DNA of 64,000 nucleotides from Streptomyces sannanensis (GTDB taxonomy: Bacteria; Actinomycetota; Actinomycetes; Streptomycetales; Streptomycetaceae). Location: assembly GCF_039536205.1 (NCBI RefSeq), contig NZ_BAAAYL010000001.1, forward strand, positions 4,216,001 to 4,280,000. The letters are read 5' to 3'. The notes below the pieces were generated by a model. That model saw nothing but the letters and a program-made list of their open reading frames with translations, made no database searches and had not been told where the DNA came from. The position numbers and the translations under genes were made by a program. Numbering within the stretch: the first letter of the stretch is position 1; each line of letters begins with the position of its first letter. Positions 8,642 through 17,265 of this stretch are shown here, one piece after another.

Positions 8642-8679
8642 AAGGGGGGCTCGGGGCAGCGATGCCCCGAGCCCCCCTT
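8642..8679 (+). terminator. Strong hairpin terminator after the flavoprotein gene
   Basis: A perfect 16-bp stem, aaggggggctcggggc / gccccgagcccccctt, with a 6-base loop, starts 5 bp after the stop codon. No T-run follows, as is usual for streptomycete terminators. Confidence 0.85.
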
Positions 8680-8795
8680 GGGCTTGCACCTGGTTCTGGC
8701 GAGGATGTCCCGGCGTTCACGCCGGGGTGGGGGTACCTCCCGCTTGCGGGGGAGAATCGCCTCCCGCGGTCGCGACGCGGAGCGTTGCCGCATCC

Positions 8796-9018
8796 TCAAT
8801 CTTCGGTCATCACATAGAGGCCGAGTTTTTTTGGCGAGGGTGCCGGCGTTGGCAGATGCCTCTTCCCATGCCTCGCCCCGCAGGCTCTGGTAGGGCGGGT
8901 CCATCAGCTTGCAGGAGGCGCCCAAGGCGGCTCGCGCCTCCTTCAAGGAACGGAACAGCCGCTGCTCCGGCCCTTCGGCCTGGGTGACGGGCGTGTCGGT
9001 CGCCCGTAGACCTGTCAT
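8796..9018 (-). pseudogene. Small conserved-looking gene with a +1 shift in a run of seven A
   Basis: From the ATG at 9018 the frame reads a coding-like protein (MTGLRATDTPVTQAEGPEQR..., then SLRGEAWEEA and ASANAGTLAKK) until seven consecutive A residues (plus-strand T run 8826-8832). The annotated frame then becomes Arg-rich and runs on into the lpdA region. If one A is dropped, the next codons read LGLYVMTED and a stop at 8796-8798, giving a neat protein of about 73 residues. I infer a real small gene with a homopolymer frameshift: mutation, sequencing error or slippage. Function unknown. The stretch 8680-8795 beyond it holds one more hairpin module (8727-8754). Confidence 0.55.
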
Positions 9019-9180
9019 TCCGGGGCAACGTAACTGGAAGATGACGCTCCGTCGGAAGAGCGAATGTGTGACGGGAGTGTGGATTGCTCTCTACCACTTG
9101 ATGGCCCCTTCTGTGTGCACTTTCTGTTGTTCAGCGCAAACTGCTGAAAAGAAACGGCCGGTCAGGTTACTGTCAGTTTC

Positions 9181-10104
9181 GTGTTCGCTGCAGAACGTCG
9201 CCAATTGATCCTGGAAATGGTGCGTGCGAACGGAGCCGTGTCGCTCCGTGAGCTCGCCCGTGTCGTCCAGACCTCCGAAGTGACCGTACGGCGGGACGTG
9301 CGGGCGCTGGAGGCCGAAGGACTGCTCGACCGCCGGCACGGCGGTGCGGTACTGCCGGGCGGTTTCACGCGGGAGTCCGGTTTTCCGCAGAAGTCCCATC
9401 TCGCGACCGCGGAGAAGACGGCCATCGCCGAACTCGCCGCCGGGCTCGTCGAAGAGGGTGAGGCCATCGTGGTCGGCGCGGGGACGACCACGCAGGAGCT
9501 GGCCCGTCGGCTCGCACGTGTCCCCGGGCTGACCGTGGTCACCAACTCCCTGCTGGTGGCCCAAGCGCTGGCCCACGCGAACCGCGTCGAAGTCGTCATG
9601 ACGGGCGGTACGCTCCGGGGCTCCAACTACGCCCTCGTCGGCAGCGGTGCCGAGCAGTCCCTCCAGGGGCTGCGGGTCTCCCGCGCCTTCCTCTCCGGAA
9701 GCGGACTGACCGCCGAGCGCGGCCTGTCCACGTCCAACATGCTCTCGGCGAGCGTGGATCGGGCGTTGGTGCAGGCCGCGGCGGAGGTCGTCGTCCTGGC
9801 CGATCACACCAAGCTCGGCACCGACACGATGTTCCAGACGGTGCCGACGGATGTGATCACCCGGCTGGTGACGGACGAGCCGCCGGCGCACGACGACCGC
9901 GCGATCACCGAGCTCCAGGCGCTCGCCGATCAGGGCGTCGAGATCGCGGTCGCGAGCGAGGAGGGAGCCCGGGGCCGGACGCCCCGCCAGGACATGCCGC
10001 TCCCGGGCCAGCGCCGTACGCACGTCCCGCCGGGTCAGCAGCTGCGCAGTGCGGCGCTTGCGGAAGCCGGTCCGGCCCGCGTGGCCGACCTGCGCAGGCG
10101 GTAG
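9181..10104 (+). CDS. DeoR-family transcriptional regulator
   Basis: A 307-residue repressor of sugar or nucleoside genes. Residues 1-57 form the DeoR winged helix (RRQLILEMVRANGAVSLREL, then SEVTVRRDVRALEAEGLL with the family's V-RRDL-type recognition helix). The C-terminal effector domain shows VVTNSLLVAQAL, MTGGTLR and VVVLADHTKLG, the sugar-phosphate isomerase-like signature. About 45 Arg/Pro-rich residues at the C terminus exceed the usual length of about 260. GTG 9181 is the first possible start and has no clear ribosome site, so leaderless translation is possible. The target genes are not evident; deoC-type salvage genes nearby are candidates. Confidence 0.9.
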   Translation: MFAAERRQLILEMVRANGAVSLRELARVVQTSEVTVRRDVRALEAEGLLDRRHGGAVLPGGFTRESGFPQKSHLATAEKTAIAELAAGLVEEGEAIVVGAGTTTQELARRLARVPGLTVVTNSLLVAQALAHANRVEVVMTGGTLRGSNYALVGSGAEQSLQGLRVSRAFLSGSGLTAERGLSTSNMLSASVDRALVQAAAEVVVLADHTKLGTDTMFQTVPTDVITRLVTDEPPAHDDRAITELQALADQGVEIAVASEEGARGRTPRQDMPLPGQRRTHVPPGQQLRSAALAEAGPARVADLRRR

Positions 10105-10119
10105 CGGCCGGCCGGGCGG

Positions 10120-10728
10120 TCACGCCTTCAGGCCGCGTAGTGTCAGGGCCAGCAGACGGTCGGGCAACTCCGGGTCGTCCGGAGTCTGTTCGGCGGCCAG
10201 CGCGATCGAGTTGGTGAGCTGCATCAGGTCACCGATCGACACATCGGCGCGTACGGAACCGGACTGCTGGGCCCGGACCAGCAGGGCGTGGCCGGCCTCG
10301 CGCATGGGGATGCCGCAGGACGGCAGCGAGGCCGACATGAGAGCGTGGGCGAGGCCACGGTACTCACTCGCATGAGTGATGAGGGCGCGCAGCCATTGCA
10401 CGAGCGCCGCGCACGGCTGTTCCGACTCCAGCAGTTCGCGCGAGCGCGCCAGCAGCGCGTCCACCTCGTTCTGGAAGACGGCGCTCATCAACGCGTGCCG
10501 GTCCGGGAAGTGCCGGTAGAGCGTGCCGATGCCGACGCCGGCGCGGCGGGCGACGTCCTCCAGGGAGGCGTGCGTGCCGTGCTCGGCGAAGGCGGTGCGG
10601 GCTTCGGCCAGCAGTCGTTCGTAGTTGCGGCGTGCGTCCGCCCGCATGGGGCGCAGGGCCGTGCGGCCCGTCGGGGACTCCGGCGTGTCCCGGGCCTCCT
10701 GTGAGGTCGCGCCCACCACGCCGTCCAC
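10120..10728 (-). CDS. TetR-family transcriptional regulator
   Basis: A 202-residue regulator. The N-terminal helix-turn-helix is ASLEDVARRAGVGIGTLYRH FPDRHALMSAVF (about residues 56-85), the classical TetR signature, preceded by a non-conserved tail of about 28 residues. The C-terminal ligand domain is of the SbtR-like type (HALLVRAQQSGSVRADVSIGDL). It converges with the DeoR gene (15 bp between stops) and is transcribed away from accA2's 3' end. GTG start at 10728. Ligand and targets unknown. Confidence 0.9.
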   Translation of the reverse strand: MDGVVGATSQEARDTPESPTGRTALRPMRADARRNYERLLAEARTAFAEHGTHASLEDVARRAGVGIGTLYRHFPDRHALMSAVFQNEVDALLARSRELLESEQPCAALVQWLRALITHASEYRGLAHALMSASLPSCGIPMREAGHALLVRAQQSGSVRADVSIGDLMQLTNSIALAAEQTPDDPELPDRLLALTLRGLKA

Positions 10729-10791
10729 CTGCCTTCTCTCGACGCCCGCCTGTTCTCAGCATGCCATCGGTGCGTACGGCCGGGACAGGAC

Positions 10792-10833
10792 GAAGCGCCC
10801 GGCGGGCCGGTTCAGCGGTCCGCCGGGCGCTTC
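10792..10833. terminator. Hairpin terminator downstream of accA2
   Basis: Perfect arms gaagcgcccggcgg (10792-10805) and ccgccgggcgcttc (10820-10833), 14 bp from the accA2 stop. The structure is symmetric, but the TetR gene starts at 10728 and runs away from it, so it serves accA2. Confidence 0.8.
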
Positions 10834-10846
10834 GGGTGTACGAGCG

Positions 10847-12610
10847 TCAGTCCTTGATCTCGCAGATCAGCGCGCCCGACGTGATCGAGGCGCCGACCTC
10901 GGCCGACAGGCCCTTGACCGTGCCGGAGCGGTGCGCGTTGATCGGCTGCTCCATCTTCATGGCCTCCAGGACGACGACCAGGTCGCCCTCGCTGACCTCC
11001 TGGCCCTCCTCGACGGCGACCTTGACGATGGTGCCCTGCATCGGGGAGGAGAGGGAGTCGCCGGATACGGCGGACGCCGACTTCTTGGCGGCGCGGCGCT
11101 TGGGCTTGGCGCCGCCGGCCGCGGCGGTACGGGCCAGCGTCATGCCCAGCGACGACGGCAGCGACACCTCGAGCCGCTTGCCGCTGACCTCGACGACGAC
11201 GGTCTCGCGGCCGGGCTCCTCCTCGGACTCCGCTTCCGCGGCACCGCTGAAGGCCGGGATCTCGTTGACGAACTCGGTCTCGATCCAGCGGGTGTGGACC
11301 TTGAACGGGGTGCCGTCGACGGGCGCGAAGGCCGGGTCGGTGACGACCGCGCGGTGGAACGGGACGGCCGTGGCCATGCCCTCCACCTGGAACTCCTGCA
11401 GCGCACGGGCGGCGCGCTGCAGGGCCTGCTCACGGGTGGCACCGGTGATGATCAGCTTGGCCAGGAGCGAGTCCCACGCCGGGCCGATGACCGAGCCGGA
11501 CTCCACGCCCGCGTCCAGACGGACGCCGGGGCCGGACGGCGGCGCGAACTTCGTCACCGTGCCGGGCGCCGGGAGGAAGTTGCGGCCCGGGTCCTCGCCG
11601 TTGATGCGGAACTCGAAGGAGTGACCCCTTATCGCCGGGTCGTCGTAGCCCAGCTCCTCGCCGTCGGCGATCCGGAACATCTCGCGGACCAGGTCGATGC
11701 CGGTGACCTCTTCGGTGACCGGGTGCTCGACCTGGAGACGGGTGTTGACCTCCAGGAAGGAGATCGTGCCGTCGGCGCCGACGAGGAACTCGACGGTGCC
11801 TGCGCCGACGTAGCCGGCCTCCTTGAGGATGGCCTTGGACGAGGTGTAGAGCTCGGCGTTCTGCTTCTCGCTCAGGAACGGCGCCGGGGCCTCCTCGACC
11901 AGCTTCTGGTGGCGGCGCTGCAGCGAGCAGTCACGGGTGGAGACGACCACGACATTGCCGTGCTTGTCGGCCAGGCACTGGGTCTCGACGTGACGCGGCT
12001 TGTCGAGGTACCGCTCGACGAAGCACTCGCCGCGGCCGAACGCGGCGACGGCCTCGCGGACCGCCGACTCGTACAGCTCCGGGACCTCTTCGAGCGTACG
12101 GGCGACCTTCAGGCCGCGGCCGCCGCCGCCGAACGCCGCCTTGATGGCGATGGGCAGGCCGTGCTCCTTGGCGAACGCGACGACCTCGTCGGCGCCGGAG
12201 ACCGGGTCGGGTGTGCCCGCGACCAGCGGGGCGCCGGCGCGCTGCGCGATGTGACGGGCCGCCACCTTGTCGCCCAGGTCGCGGATGGCCTGCGGCGGCG
12301 GGCCGATCCAGGTCAGGCCCGCGTCGATGACGGCCTGCGCGAAGTCGGCGTTCTCGGAGAGGAAGCCGTATCCGGGGTGGACCGCGTCGGCACCGGAGTC
12401 GGCGGCTGCCTGAAGCACCTTGTTGATGTCCAGATAACTGGCGGCCGGCGTGTCACCGCCCAGGGCGAATGCCTCGTCGGCCGCGCGGACGTGCAGAGCG
12501 TCCCGGTCCGGGTCGGCGTAGACGGCTACGCTCGCGATCCCGGCGTCCCGGCAGGCCCGAGCTACGCGGACAGCGATTTCGCCACGGTTGGCGATGAGCA
12601 CCTTGCGCAC
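10847..12610 (-). CDS. accA2: Acetyl/propionyl-CoA carboxylase alpha subunit (biotin carboxylase plus biotin carrier)
   Basis: A 587-residue fused BC-BCCP subunit. The N terminus [20 protein letters not shown] is the biotin carboxylase start; ATP-grasp signatures are [13 protein letters not shown] and [16 protein letters not shown]. An Ala/Lys-rich linker leads to the C-terminal biotinyl domain with [13 protein letters not shown], whose Lys is biotinylated, presumably by the BirA encoded 4 kb away. It partners with PccB (and other beta subunits) and the epsilon subunit AccE to make methylmalonyl-CoA or malonyl-CoA. GTG 12610 is supported by an AAGGAGGGAG ribosome site. S. coelicolor carries two near-identical alpha subunits; the symbol is by synteny from memory. 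Confidence 0.95.
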   Translation of the reverse strand: MRKVLIANRGEIAVRVARACRDAGIASVAVYADPDRDALHVRAADEAFALGGDTPAASYLDINKVLQAAADSGADAVHPGYGFLSENADFAQAVIDAGLTWIGPPPQAIRDLGDKVAARHIAQRAGAPLVAGTPDPVSGADEVVAFAKEHGLPIAIKAAFGGGGRGLKVARTLEEVPELYESAVREAVAAFGRGECFVERYLDKPRHVETQCLADKHGNVVVVSTRDCSLQRRHQKLVEEAPAPFLSEKQNAELYTSSKAILKEAGYVGAGTVEFLVGADGTISFLEVNTRLQVEHPVTEEVTGIDLVREMFRIADGEELGYDDPAIRGHSFEFRINGEDPGRNFLPAPGTVTKFAPPSGPGVRLDAGVESGSVIGPAWDSLLAKLIITGATREQALQRAARALQEFQVEGMATAVPFHRAVVTDPAFAPVDGTPFKVHTRWIETEFVNEIPAFSGAAEAESEEEPGRETVVVEVSGKRLEVSLPSSLGMTLARTAAAGGAKPKRRAAKKSASAVSGDSLSSPMQGTIVKVAVEEGQEVSEGDLVVVLEAMKMEQPINAHRSGTVKGLSAEVGASITSGALICEIKD

Positions 12611-12998
12611 GATGGCTCCCTCCTTGAAACAAGCTGAGTTTAGGGACTGCCGACACGGCCTTTCGACCCGTCCCCAATGGTGAGCTTGCCCACACGGAGT
12701 GTGATTCGAGGCTCGCTCGAGAGAGGAAGCCCCTTGTCGCACCACGGTACGCCGGGTTCCTCCAGCGCACAGTAGCCCTGTGGTGTGGTCAAGGTCTCTG
12801 TACGGCAGCCCCTTAGGGGTTTGGGTTTCTTTGTGGAGTCCCTACGAATGGGCGAATGATTCTTTGCCCGCGCCCCGGCCGTGTCGGAACCCTTGCCCAG
12901 GGGTTTACCCATGAGTAGCCTGCGCGATGTAGGGGTATACCCACGGTAACAGCGACGGTGACGTGAAAAGCGACGGTGACGTGAAATAGGGGGGCGCC
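12611..12998. promoter_or_regulatory. Divergent promoter region between accA2 and the membrane-protein gene
   Basis: 388 bp without a gene. Visible elements are a perfect palindrome gggtatac cc at 12933-12942 with the related gggtttaccc 32 bp upstream (12901-12910), and an exact tandem duplication of agcgacggtgacgtgaaa (12951-12968 and 12969-12986) just before the ribosome site of the rightward gene. The gggt-ta-accc pair could be an operator; this is inference. Confidence 0.45.
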
Positions 12999-13436
12999 AT
13001 GCCGCGCAGGCCGGTGGCTGCCGTGGCCGCGATCGTGCTCGTCCTCGAGGCACTCGGGATCGTCTTCGTCCACTGGGTCCTGGCGCGGATGGTGGACGGT
13101 CAGAACATGTCCCTCGGCGGCCTCGACCCGGATCTGATGTTCGACGCCACCTGGGCGATGGGCGGGGCGATGGGTCTCTTCCTCGCGGGATGCGGGGTGG
13201 TCCTGCTCCGGACCGCGGTCGGGGACCGTGCGCCGGGGCGCTTCGGGCGGGTGTTGCTGATCGGCTGCGCGATCGTGCACGGGGTGCTGGGGGCGCTCAC
13301 GGCCGGCTTGGTGGGCTGGGACGCCTTCGCCTTCATGATGGCGGTGCTCGGGCTGCTCGTACTGACACTCGTGCTGTACGAGAAGCAGCCCGTCGAACCC
13401 GTCGCGCAGGCCGGGCTCACACCCACAGATCCGTGA
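12999..13436 (+). CDS. Four-helix integral membrane protein, unknown function
   Basis: 145 residues with four predicted membrane helices (about 7-28, 52-70, 85-103 and 108-125) and a short Pro/Thr tail. The first loop carries [14 protein letters not shown]. No catalytic motif. The ribosome site aggggggc precedes the ATG. It converges with maf and overlaps its 3' end by 20 bp. Homologs sit between accA2 and maf in streptomycetes as I recall; function is unknown. Confidence 0.85.
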   Translation: MPRRPVAAVAAIVLVLEALGIVFVHWVLARMVDGQNMSLGGLDPDLMFDATWAMGGAMGLFLAGCGVVLLRTAVGDRAPGRFGRVLLIGCAIVHGVLGALTAGLVGWDAFAFMMAVLGLLVLTLVLYEKQPVEPVAQAGLTPTDP

Positions 13437-14031
13437 TCGAGATCCCCAGCTCGCCCAGCAGCCGGCGCAGCAGCGGCAGCGACAGGCCGATCACATTGCC
13501 GTGGTCGCCCTCTATCGAGTCGATGAACGGCGCCGAGCGGCCGTCGAGCGTGAAGGCGCCCGCGACATGGAGGGGCTCACCGCTCGCCACGTACGCGGCG
13601 ACCTCGGCGTCGGTCGGCTCGCCGAAGTTGACCGTGGTGGACGCGACGGCGGAGGCGCGGCGGCCGGTGACGGTGTCGATCACGCAGTGACCGGTGCGCA
13701 GGACGCCCGCGCGGCCGCGCATCGACTTCCAGCGGGCGAGGGCCTCCTCGGCGTCGGCGGGCTTGCCGAGCGCCTGGCCGTCCAGCTCCAGCACCGAGTC
13801 GCAGCCGATCACCAGGGCGCCGGCGGCGTCCTCGCGCGCGGCGACCACGGCGGCCTTGGCCTCGGCCAGGACCAGCGCGAGCTCACCGGGCGTGGGAGCG
13901 TCCAGCGCGTCCTCGTCGACACCGCTGACGATCACCTCGGGGGCGAGCCCGGCGTTGCGGAGGAGGCCGAGGCGGGCCGGTGAGGCGGAGGCGAGGACGA
14001 GGCGGCGCGGCGATGCGGTCATGGCGGCCAT
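13417..14031 (-). CDS. maf: Maf-type nucleoside triphosphate pyrophosphatase
   Basis: A 204-residue Maf/HAM1-fold enzyme that hydrolyses non-canonical or methylated NTPs to NMP and pyrophosphate. Signatures: [14 protein letters not shown] at the N terminus (S-x-S-P-R/A-R), [18 protein letters not shown] with the catalytic Asp, and [16 protein letters not shown] near the C terminus. Start at ATG 14031; a second ATG three codons in is equally possible. Located within the carboxylase cluster. Confidence 0.93.
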   Translation of the reverse strand: MAAMTASPRRLVLASASPARLGLLRNAGLAPEVIVSGVDEDALDAPTPGELALVLAEAKAAVVAAREDAAGALVIGCDSVLELDGQALGKPADAEEALARWKSMRGRAGVLRTGHCVIDTVTGRRASAVASTTVNFGEPTDAEVAAYVASGEPLHVAGAFTLDGRSAPFIDSIEGDHGNVIGLSLPLLRRLLGELGISITDLWV

Positions 14032-14056
14032 CGTAGGGGGCCGCCGACCGGCGCTG

Positions 14057-14185
14057 TCAGCGGAGCCCGAGCAGGAACATCAGCACCACGATGGTCACGG
14101 CCAGCAGCAGCCCGGCACGGCGCATCATCGCCTGCGCGTCGCGCAGCTCCTCGGGCGGCTCGTTCTCGGGATCGGACCACAGCAT
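14057..14185 (-). CDS. 42-residue single-pass membrane protein (MmpB-like)
   Basis: A very small ORF reading [20 protein letters not shown] followed by [22 protein letters not shown] and stop. It has an acidic Pro/Glu cytoplasmic head and one membrane helix (about residues 23-40). Position between maf and accE and the sequence style match the small protein annotated in Streptomyces as morphogenic membrane protein MmpB; that name is from memory. ATG 14185 lies 28 bp downstream of a 32-bp perfect palindrome. Confidence that it is a real gene is good; the function is not evident from sequence. Confidence 0.75.
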   Translation of the reverse strand: MLWSDPENEPPEELRDAQAMMRRAGLLLAVTIVVLMFLLGLR

Positions 14186-14212
14186 GGCTCCGATACTGCT
14201 GCGGATACGCCT

Positions 14213-14244
14213 GTGGCGCCTGAGTACGCGTACTCAGGCGCCAC
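14213..14244. promoter_or_regulatory. 32-bp perfect palindrome
   Basis: gtggcgcctgagtacg followed by its exact reverse complement cgtactcaggcgccac, without a loop. It lies upstream of the small membrane protein and downstream of accE. It could be an operator for a dimeric regulator or, as a cruciform/hairpin, a terminator for the pccB-accE transcript. Confidence 0.6.
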
Positions 14245-14258
14245 ATGAGTGTTCGGCT

Positions 14259-14392
14259 GGTGCTGTGGCCGGAAAGGTCTGCCGGGAAGCTCGCGGTTCC
14301 CCCGGCTGCCCCCAGCGGTAGCTGGGGGAGGTAGCTGGGGGAGGTAGCTGGGGGAGCGTCGCGAGCCGGTGAACCTTTCCGGCCACAGCACC
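14259..14392. mobile_element. Miniature inverted-repeat element, copy B (134 bp)
   Basis: Perfect 20-bp terminal inverted repeats, ggtgctgtggccggaaaggt and acctttccggccacagcacc, with inner arms gctcgcg / cgcgagc. The centre is a hairpin module followed by three tandem copies of gtagctgggggag (14318-14356), the same number as in copy A. It occupies the accE-mmpB intergenic space and ends 17 bp from the accE stop. Confidence 0.8.
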
Positions 14393-14408
14393 GGCCCGGG
14401 GCCGAGGA

Positions 14409-14615
14409 TCACGCCGGCCAGTACGTACGTGCCCAGGCCCTGGGGCCCGGGGCGCGGTACGTCCGGCGGGCGATGCGCGCGGGGTCGGACCAGTCCTCGG
14501 CCGGCAGCGCCGCGCCGGACGACACCACTGCCGTCGCCGCGGCGCGCGCCTGGACCACCGCCAGGGCGGCGGCAAGCTCCTCGGGGGTCGGGTTGCCCCG
14601 TACAACCTTGATCAT
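14409..14615 (-). CDS. accE: Acyl-CoA carboxylase epsilon subunit
   Basis: A 68-residue protein of the actinobacterial ACC epsilon family. MIKVVRGNPTPEELAAALAV is the family's diagnostic N terminus; the rest is a Pro/Arg-rich tail ending WARTYWPA. The epsilon subunit binds and stimulates the AccA2-PccB carboxylase. It lies 18 bp after the pccB stop in the same direction with an AGGAGT ribosome site, so the two are cotranscribed. The tail may have been altered by the adjacent miniature element. Confidence 0.93.
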   Translation of the reverse strand: MIKVVRGNPTPEELAAALAVVQARAAATAVVSSGAALPAEDWSDPARIARRTYRAPGPRAWARTYWPA

Positions 14616-14633
14616 CGCGACTCCTGGGGCTTC

Positions 14634-16220
14634 CTAGAGGGGGATGTTGCCGTGCTTCTTCGGAGGCAGGTTTTCCCGCTTCGCACGCAGCTGACGCAGG
14701 CCCCGGACGATTTGCGCGCGGGTGTCGGACGGCATGATCACCGCGTCGATGTAACCGCGCTCGGCCGCGATGTACGGGTTGAGCAGCGTGTCCTCGTACT
14801 CCTGGATCAGCCGCGCCCGGGTCGTCTCCTGGTCCTCCGCCTCGGCGATGGTGCGGCGGTGCAGGATGTTGACCGCGCCCTGCGCACCCATCACCGCGAT
14901 CTGCGCGGTCGGCCAGGCAAGATTGAGGTCGGCACCCAGGTGCTTGGAGCCCATGACGTCGTACGCCCCGCCGAACGCCTTCCGCGTGATCACCGTGATC
15001 AGCGGGACGGTCGCCTCCGCGTAGGCGTAGATCAGCTTGGCGCCGCGCCGGATGATGCCGCCGTACTCCTGGTCGACGCCCGGCAGGAAGCCGGGCACGT
15101 CCACGAAGGTCAGCACCGGGACGTTGAAGGCGTCGCAGGTGCGGACGAAACGCGCCGCCTTCTCGGAGGCGTTGATGTCCAGGCAGCCCGCGAACTGCAT
15201 CGGCTGGTTGGCGACGATGCCCACCGGGTAGCCCTCGACCCGCCCGAAGCCGGTGACGATGTTCGGCGCGAAGAGCGCCTGCGTTTCCAGGAACTCGCCG
15301 TCGTCCAGGACGTGCTCGATGACGGTGTGGATGTCGTACGGCTGGTTGGCGCTGTCCGGGACGATCGTGTCCAGCTCGATGTCCTCGGCCGTCAGCGCCA
15401 GGTCCGCCTCCTCGGGGAAGGCCGGCGGCTCGGAGAGGTTGTTCGACGGGAGGTACGAGAGCAGCGACTTGACGTACTCGATGGCGTCCTTCTCGTCGCC
15501 CGCCATGTGGTGCGCCACGCCCGAGGTGGTGTTGTGGGTGCGGGCGCCGCCGAGCTCCTCGAAGCCCACGTCCTCACCGGTGACCGTCTTGATGACGTCG
15601 GGCCCGGTGATGAACATGTGCGAGGTCTGGTCCACCATCACCGTGAAGTCGGTGATCGCGGGGGAGTAGACCGCGCCGCCCGCGCAGGGGCCGACGATCA
15701 GCGAGATTTGCGGGACCACACCGGAGGCATGGGTGTTGCGGCGGAAGATCTCCCCGTACATGCCGAGGGCCATGACGCCCTCCTGGATACGGGCGCCGCC
15801 GGAGTCGTTGATGCCGACCACCGGGCAGCCGGTCTTCAGCGCGAAGTCCATCACCTTCATGATCTTCTGGCCGAAGACCTCGCCCAGGGAGCCGCCCAGG
15901 ACCGTGAAGTCCTGGGAGAACACCGCCACCGGGCGGCCGTCGACCGTGCCGTAGCCGGTGACCACACCGTCGCCGTAGGGGCGGTTCTTCTCCATGCCGA
16001 AGTCGGTGGAGCGGTGACGGGCGAACTCGTCCAGCTCGACGAAGGAGCCCTCGTCGAGCAGCAGCGCGATGCGCTCACGCGCCGTCAGTTTGCCCTTGGC
16101 GTGCTGCTTTTCCACCGCGCGCCGGGAGCCCGCGTGCGTCGCCTCGTCGATACGGCGCTGCAGATCCGCGATCTTTCCCGCGGTCGTGTGGATGTCTTCC
16201 ATGGCATCTGGCTCGGACAT
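14634..16220 (-). CDS. pccB: Propionyl-CoA carboxylase beta subunit (carboxyltransferase)
   Basis: 528 residues, full length. The N-terminal and C-terminal crotonase-like halves are intact: [14 protein letters not shown] and [16 protein letters not shown] form the first oxyanion hole, and [16 protein letters not shown] the second. The Asp in GAYDVM (residue 421) corresponds, as I recall, to PccB Asp422 of S. coelicolor, which sets preference for propionyl-CoA over acetyl-CoA, so the propionyl call is supported by sequence. It carboxylates propionyl-CoA to (S)-methylmalonyl-CoA, a polyketide extender. Divergent from birA, with accE behind it. Confidence 0.95.
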   Translation of the reverse strand: MSEPDAMEDIHTTAGKIADLQRRIDEATHAGSRRAVEKQHAKGKLTARERIALLLDEGSFVELDEFARHRSTDFGMEKNRPYGDGVVTGYGTVDGRPVAVFSQDFTVLGGSLGEVFGQKIMKVMDFALKTGCPVVGINDSGGARIQEGVMALGMYGEIFRRNTHASGVVPQISLIVGPCAGGAVYSPAITDFTVMVDQTSHMFITGPDVIKTVTGEDVGFEELGGARTHNTTSGVAHHMAGDEKDAIEYVKSLLSYLPSNNLSEPPAFPEEADLALTAEDIELDTIVPDSANQPYDIHTVIEHVLDDGEFLETQALFAPNIVTGFGRVEGYPVGIVANQPMQFAGCLDINASEKAARFVRTCDAFNVPVLTFVDVPGFLPGVDQEYGGIIRRGAKLIYAYAEATVPLITVITRKAFGGAYDVMGSKHLGADLNLAWPTAQIAVMGAQGAVNILHRRTIAEAEDQETTRARLIQEYEDTLLNPYIAAERGYIDAVIMPSDTRAQIVRGLRQLRAKRENLPPKKHGNIPL

Positions 16221-16331
16221 GCGGGATGCGGCTCCCTGCCTGGTCGCGGGGTCTATTGGCTACTGCCCCGTAGCGTATCGGCGCCGATACCTTTCAGCAG
16301 TGCGGCGTTTACCACACCTAGTCTGGCTTGC

Positions 16332-17189
16332 ATGACGCCTCAGAACGCCCCCGGCGGTCGCTGGTCCGACCTCGACCGGCCCCCGCTGAACGCCTCCGCC
16401 CTGCGCCACGCGCTGGTCAGGTCCGGCACCCTGTGGACTTCGCTCGATGTGGTCCAGGCCACCGGCTCCACCAACTCCGACCTCGCCGCGCGGGCCGCCG
16501 ACACACCCGAAGGCGCGGTGCTCGTCGCCGAGGAGCAGACGGCGGGCCGCGGCCGGCTGGACCGCGACTGGACCGCTCCGGCCCGCTCCGGGCTGTTCTT
16601 CTCCGTGCTGCTGAAGCCGGGCCCGGACGTCCCCGTGGAGCGCTGGGCCTGGCTGACCCTGCTCGCCGGCGTCGCCACCGCCACCGCGGTGGCCCGTACG
16701 GCCGGTGTCGACACCGCCCTGAAGTGGCCCAACGACCTGCTCGTCACCGTCGACGGCGAGGAGCGCAAGGCGGGCGGCATCCTCGCCGAGCGCGCGAGCG
16801 GGGACTCCGTCGTCATCGGCATCGGCCTCAACGTCACGCTGCGGACCGACGAGCTGCCGGTGCCCGCCGCCGGGTCGCTGGCCCTCGCCGGCGCCAGGAA
16901 CGTGGACCGTGACCCGCTGCTGCGCGCGGTGCTGCGGTCGCTGGAGACCTGGTACGGCGAGTGGCGCGCGGCCGGCGGCGACCCGGCGGCCAGCCGCCTC
17001 CAGGAGGCCTACGCGGCGGGCTGCGCCACGCTCGGCCGTACGGTACGGGCCGAGCTGCCCGGCGGCCGGTCGCTCACCGGCGAGGCGGTGGCCGTCGACG
17101 GGGAGGGCAGGCTGGTGCTCGCCGCCGAGGACGGCGGCAGCCACCCCGTCTCGGCGGGCGACATCATCCATCTCCGGCCCGCGAGCTGA
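16332..17189 (+). CDS. birA: Biotin-[acetyl-CoA carboxylase] ligase
   Basis: A 285-residue biotin protein ligase without the N-terminal DNA-binding domain, so an enzyme only. Motifs: DVVQATGSTNSDL, the ATP/biotin loop TAGRGRLDRDW, ALKWPNDLLV, KAGGILAE, and a C-terminal SH3-like cap (LTGEAVAVDGEGRLVL). The ATG at 16332 has no ribosome site; a -10-like tagtct a few bases upstream suggests a leaderless mRNA. It is divergent from pccB and would biotinylate AccA2. The third position of the loop (usually GRGRxGR) reads L-D, a mild variation. Confidence 0.93.
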   Translation: MTPQNAPGGRWSDLDRPPLNASALRHALVRSGTLWTSLDVVQATGSTNSDLAARAADTPEGAVLVAEEQTAGRGRLDRDWTAPARSGLFFSVLLKPGPDVPVERWAWLTLLAGVATATAVARTAGVDTALKWPNDLLVTVDGEERKAGGILAERASGDSVVIGIGLNVTLRTDELPVPAAGSLALAGARNVDRDPLLRAVLRSLETWYGEWRAAGGDPAASRLQEAYAAGCATLGRTVRAELPGGRSLTGEAVAVDGEGRLVLAAEDGGSHPVSAGDIIHLRPAS

Positions 17190-17265
17190 GTGAGCTACGG
17201 CACACCTGCCGTATGGTTGAGGCGATCAGCAGGGCAGTGTGCAGGGAACGGGCAGGAGGCGGCAC

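Noticed and set aside
14460..16220. pccB as acetyl-CoA-specific AccB-type subunit
   Set aside because: The residue at the specificity position (GAYDVM) is Asp, which fits propionyl-CoA preference, and synteny with accE agrees.
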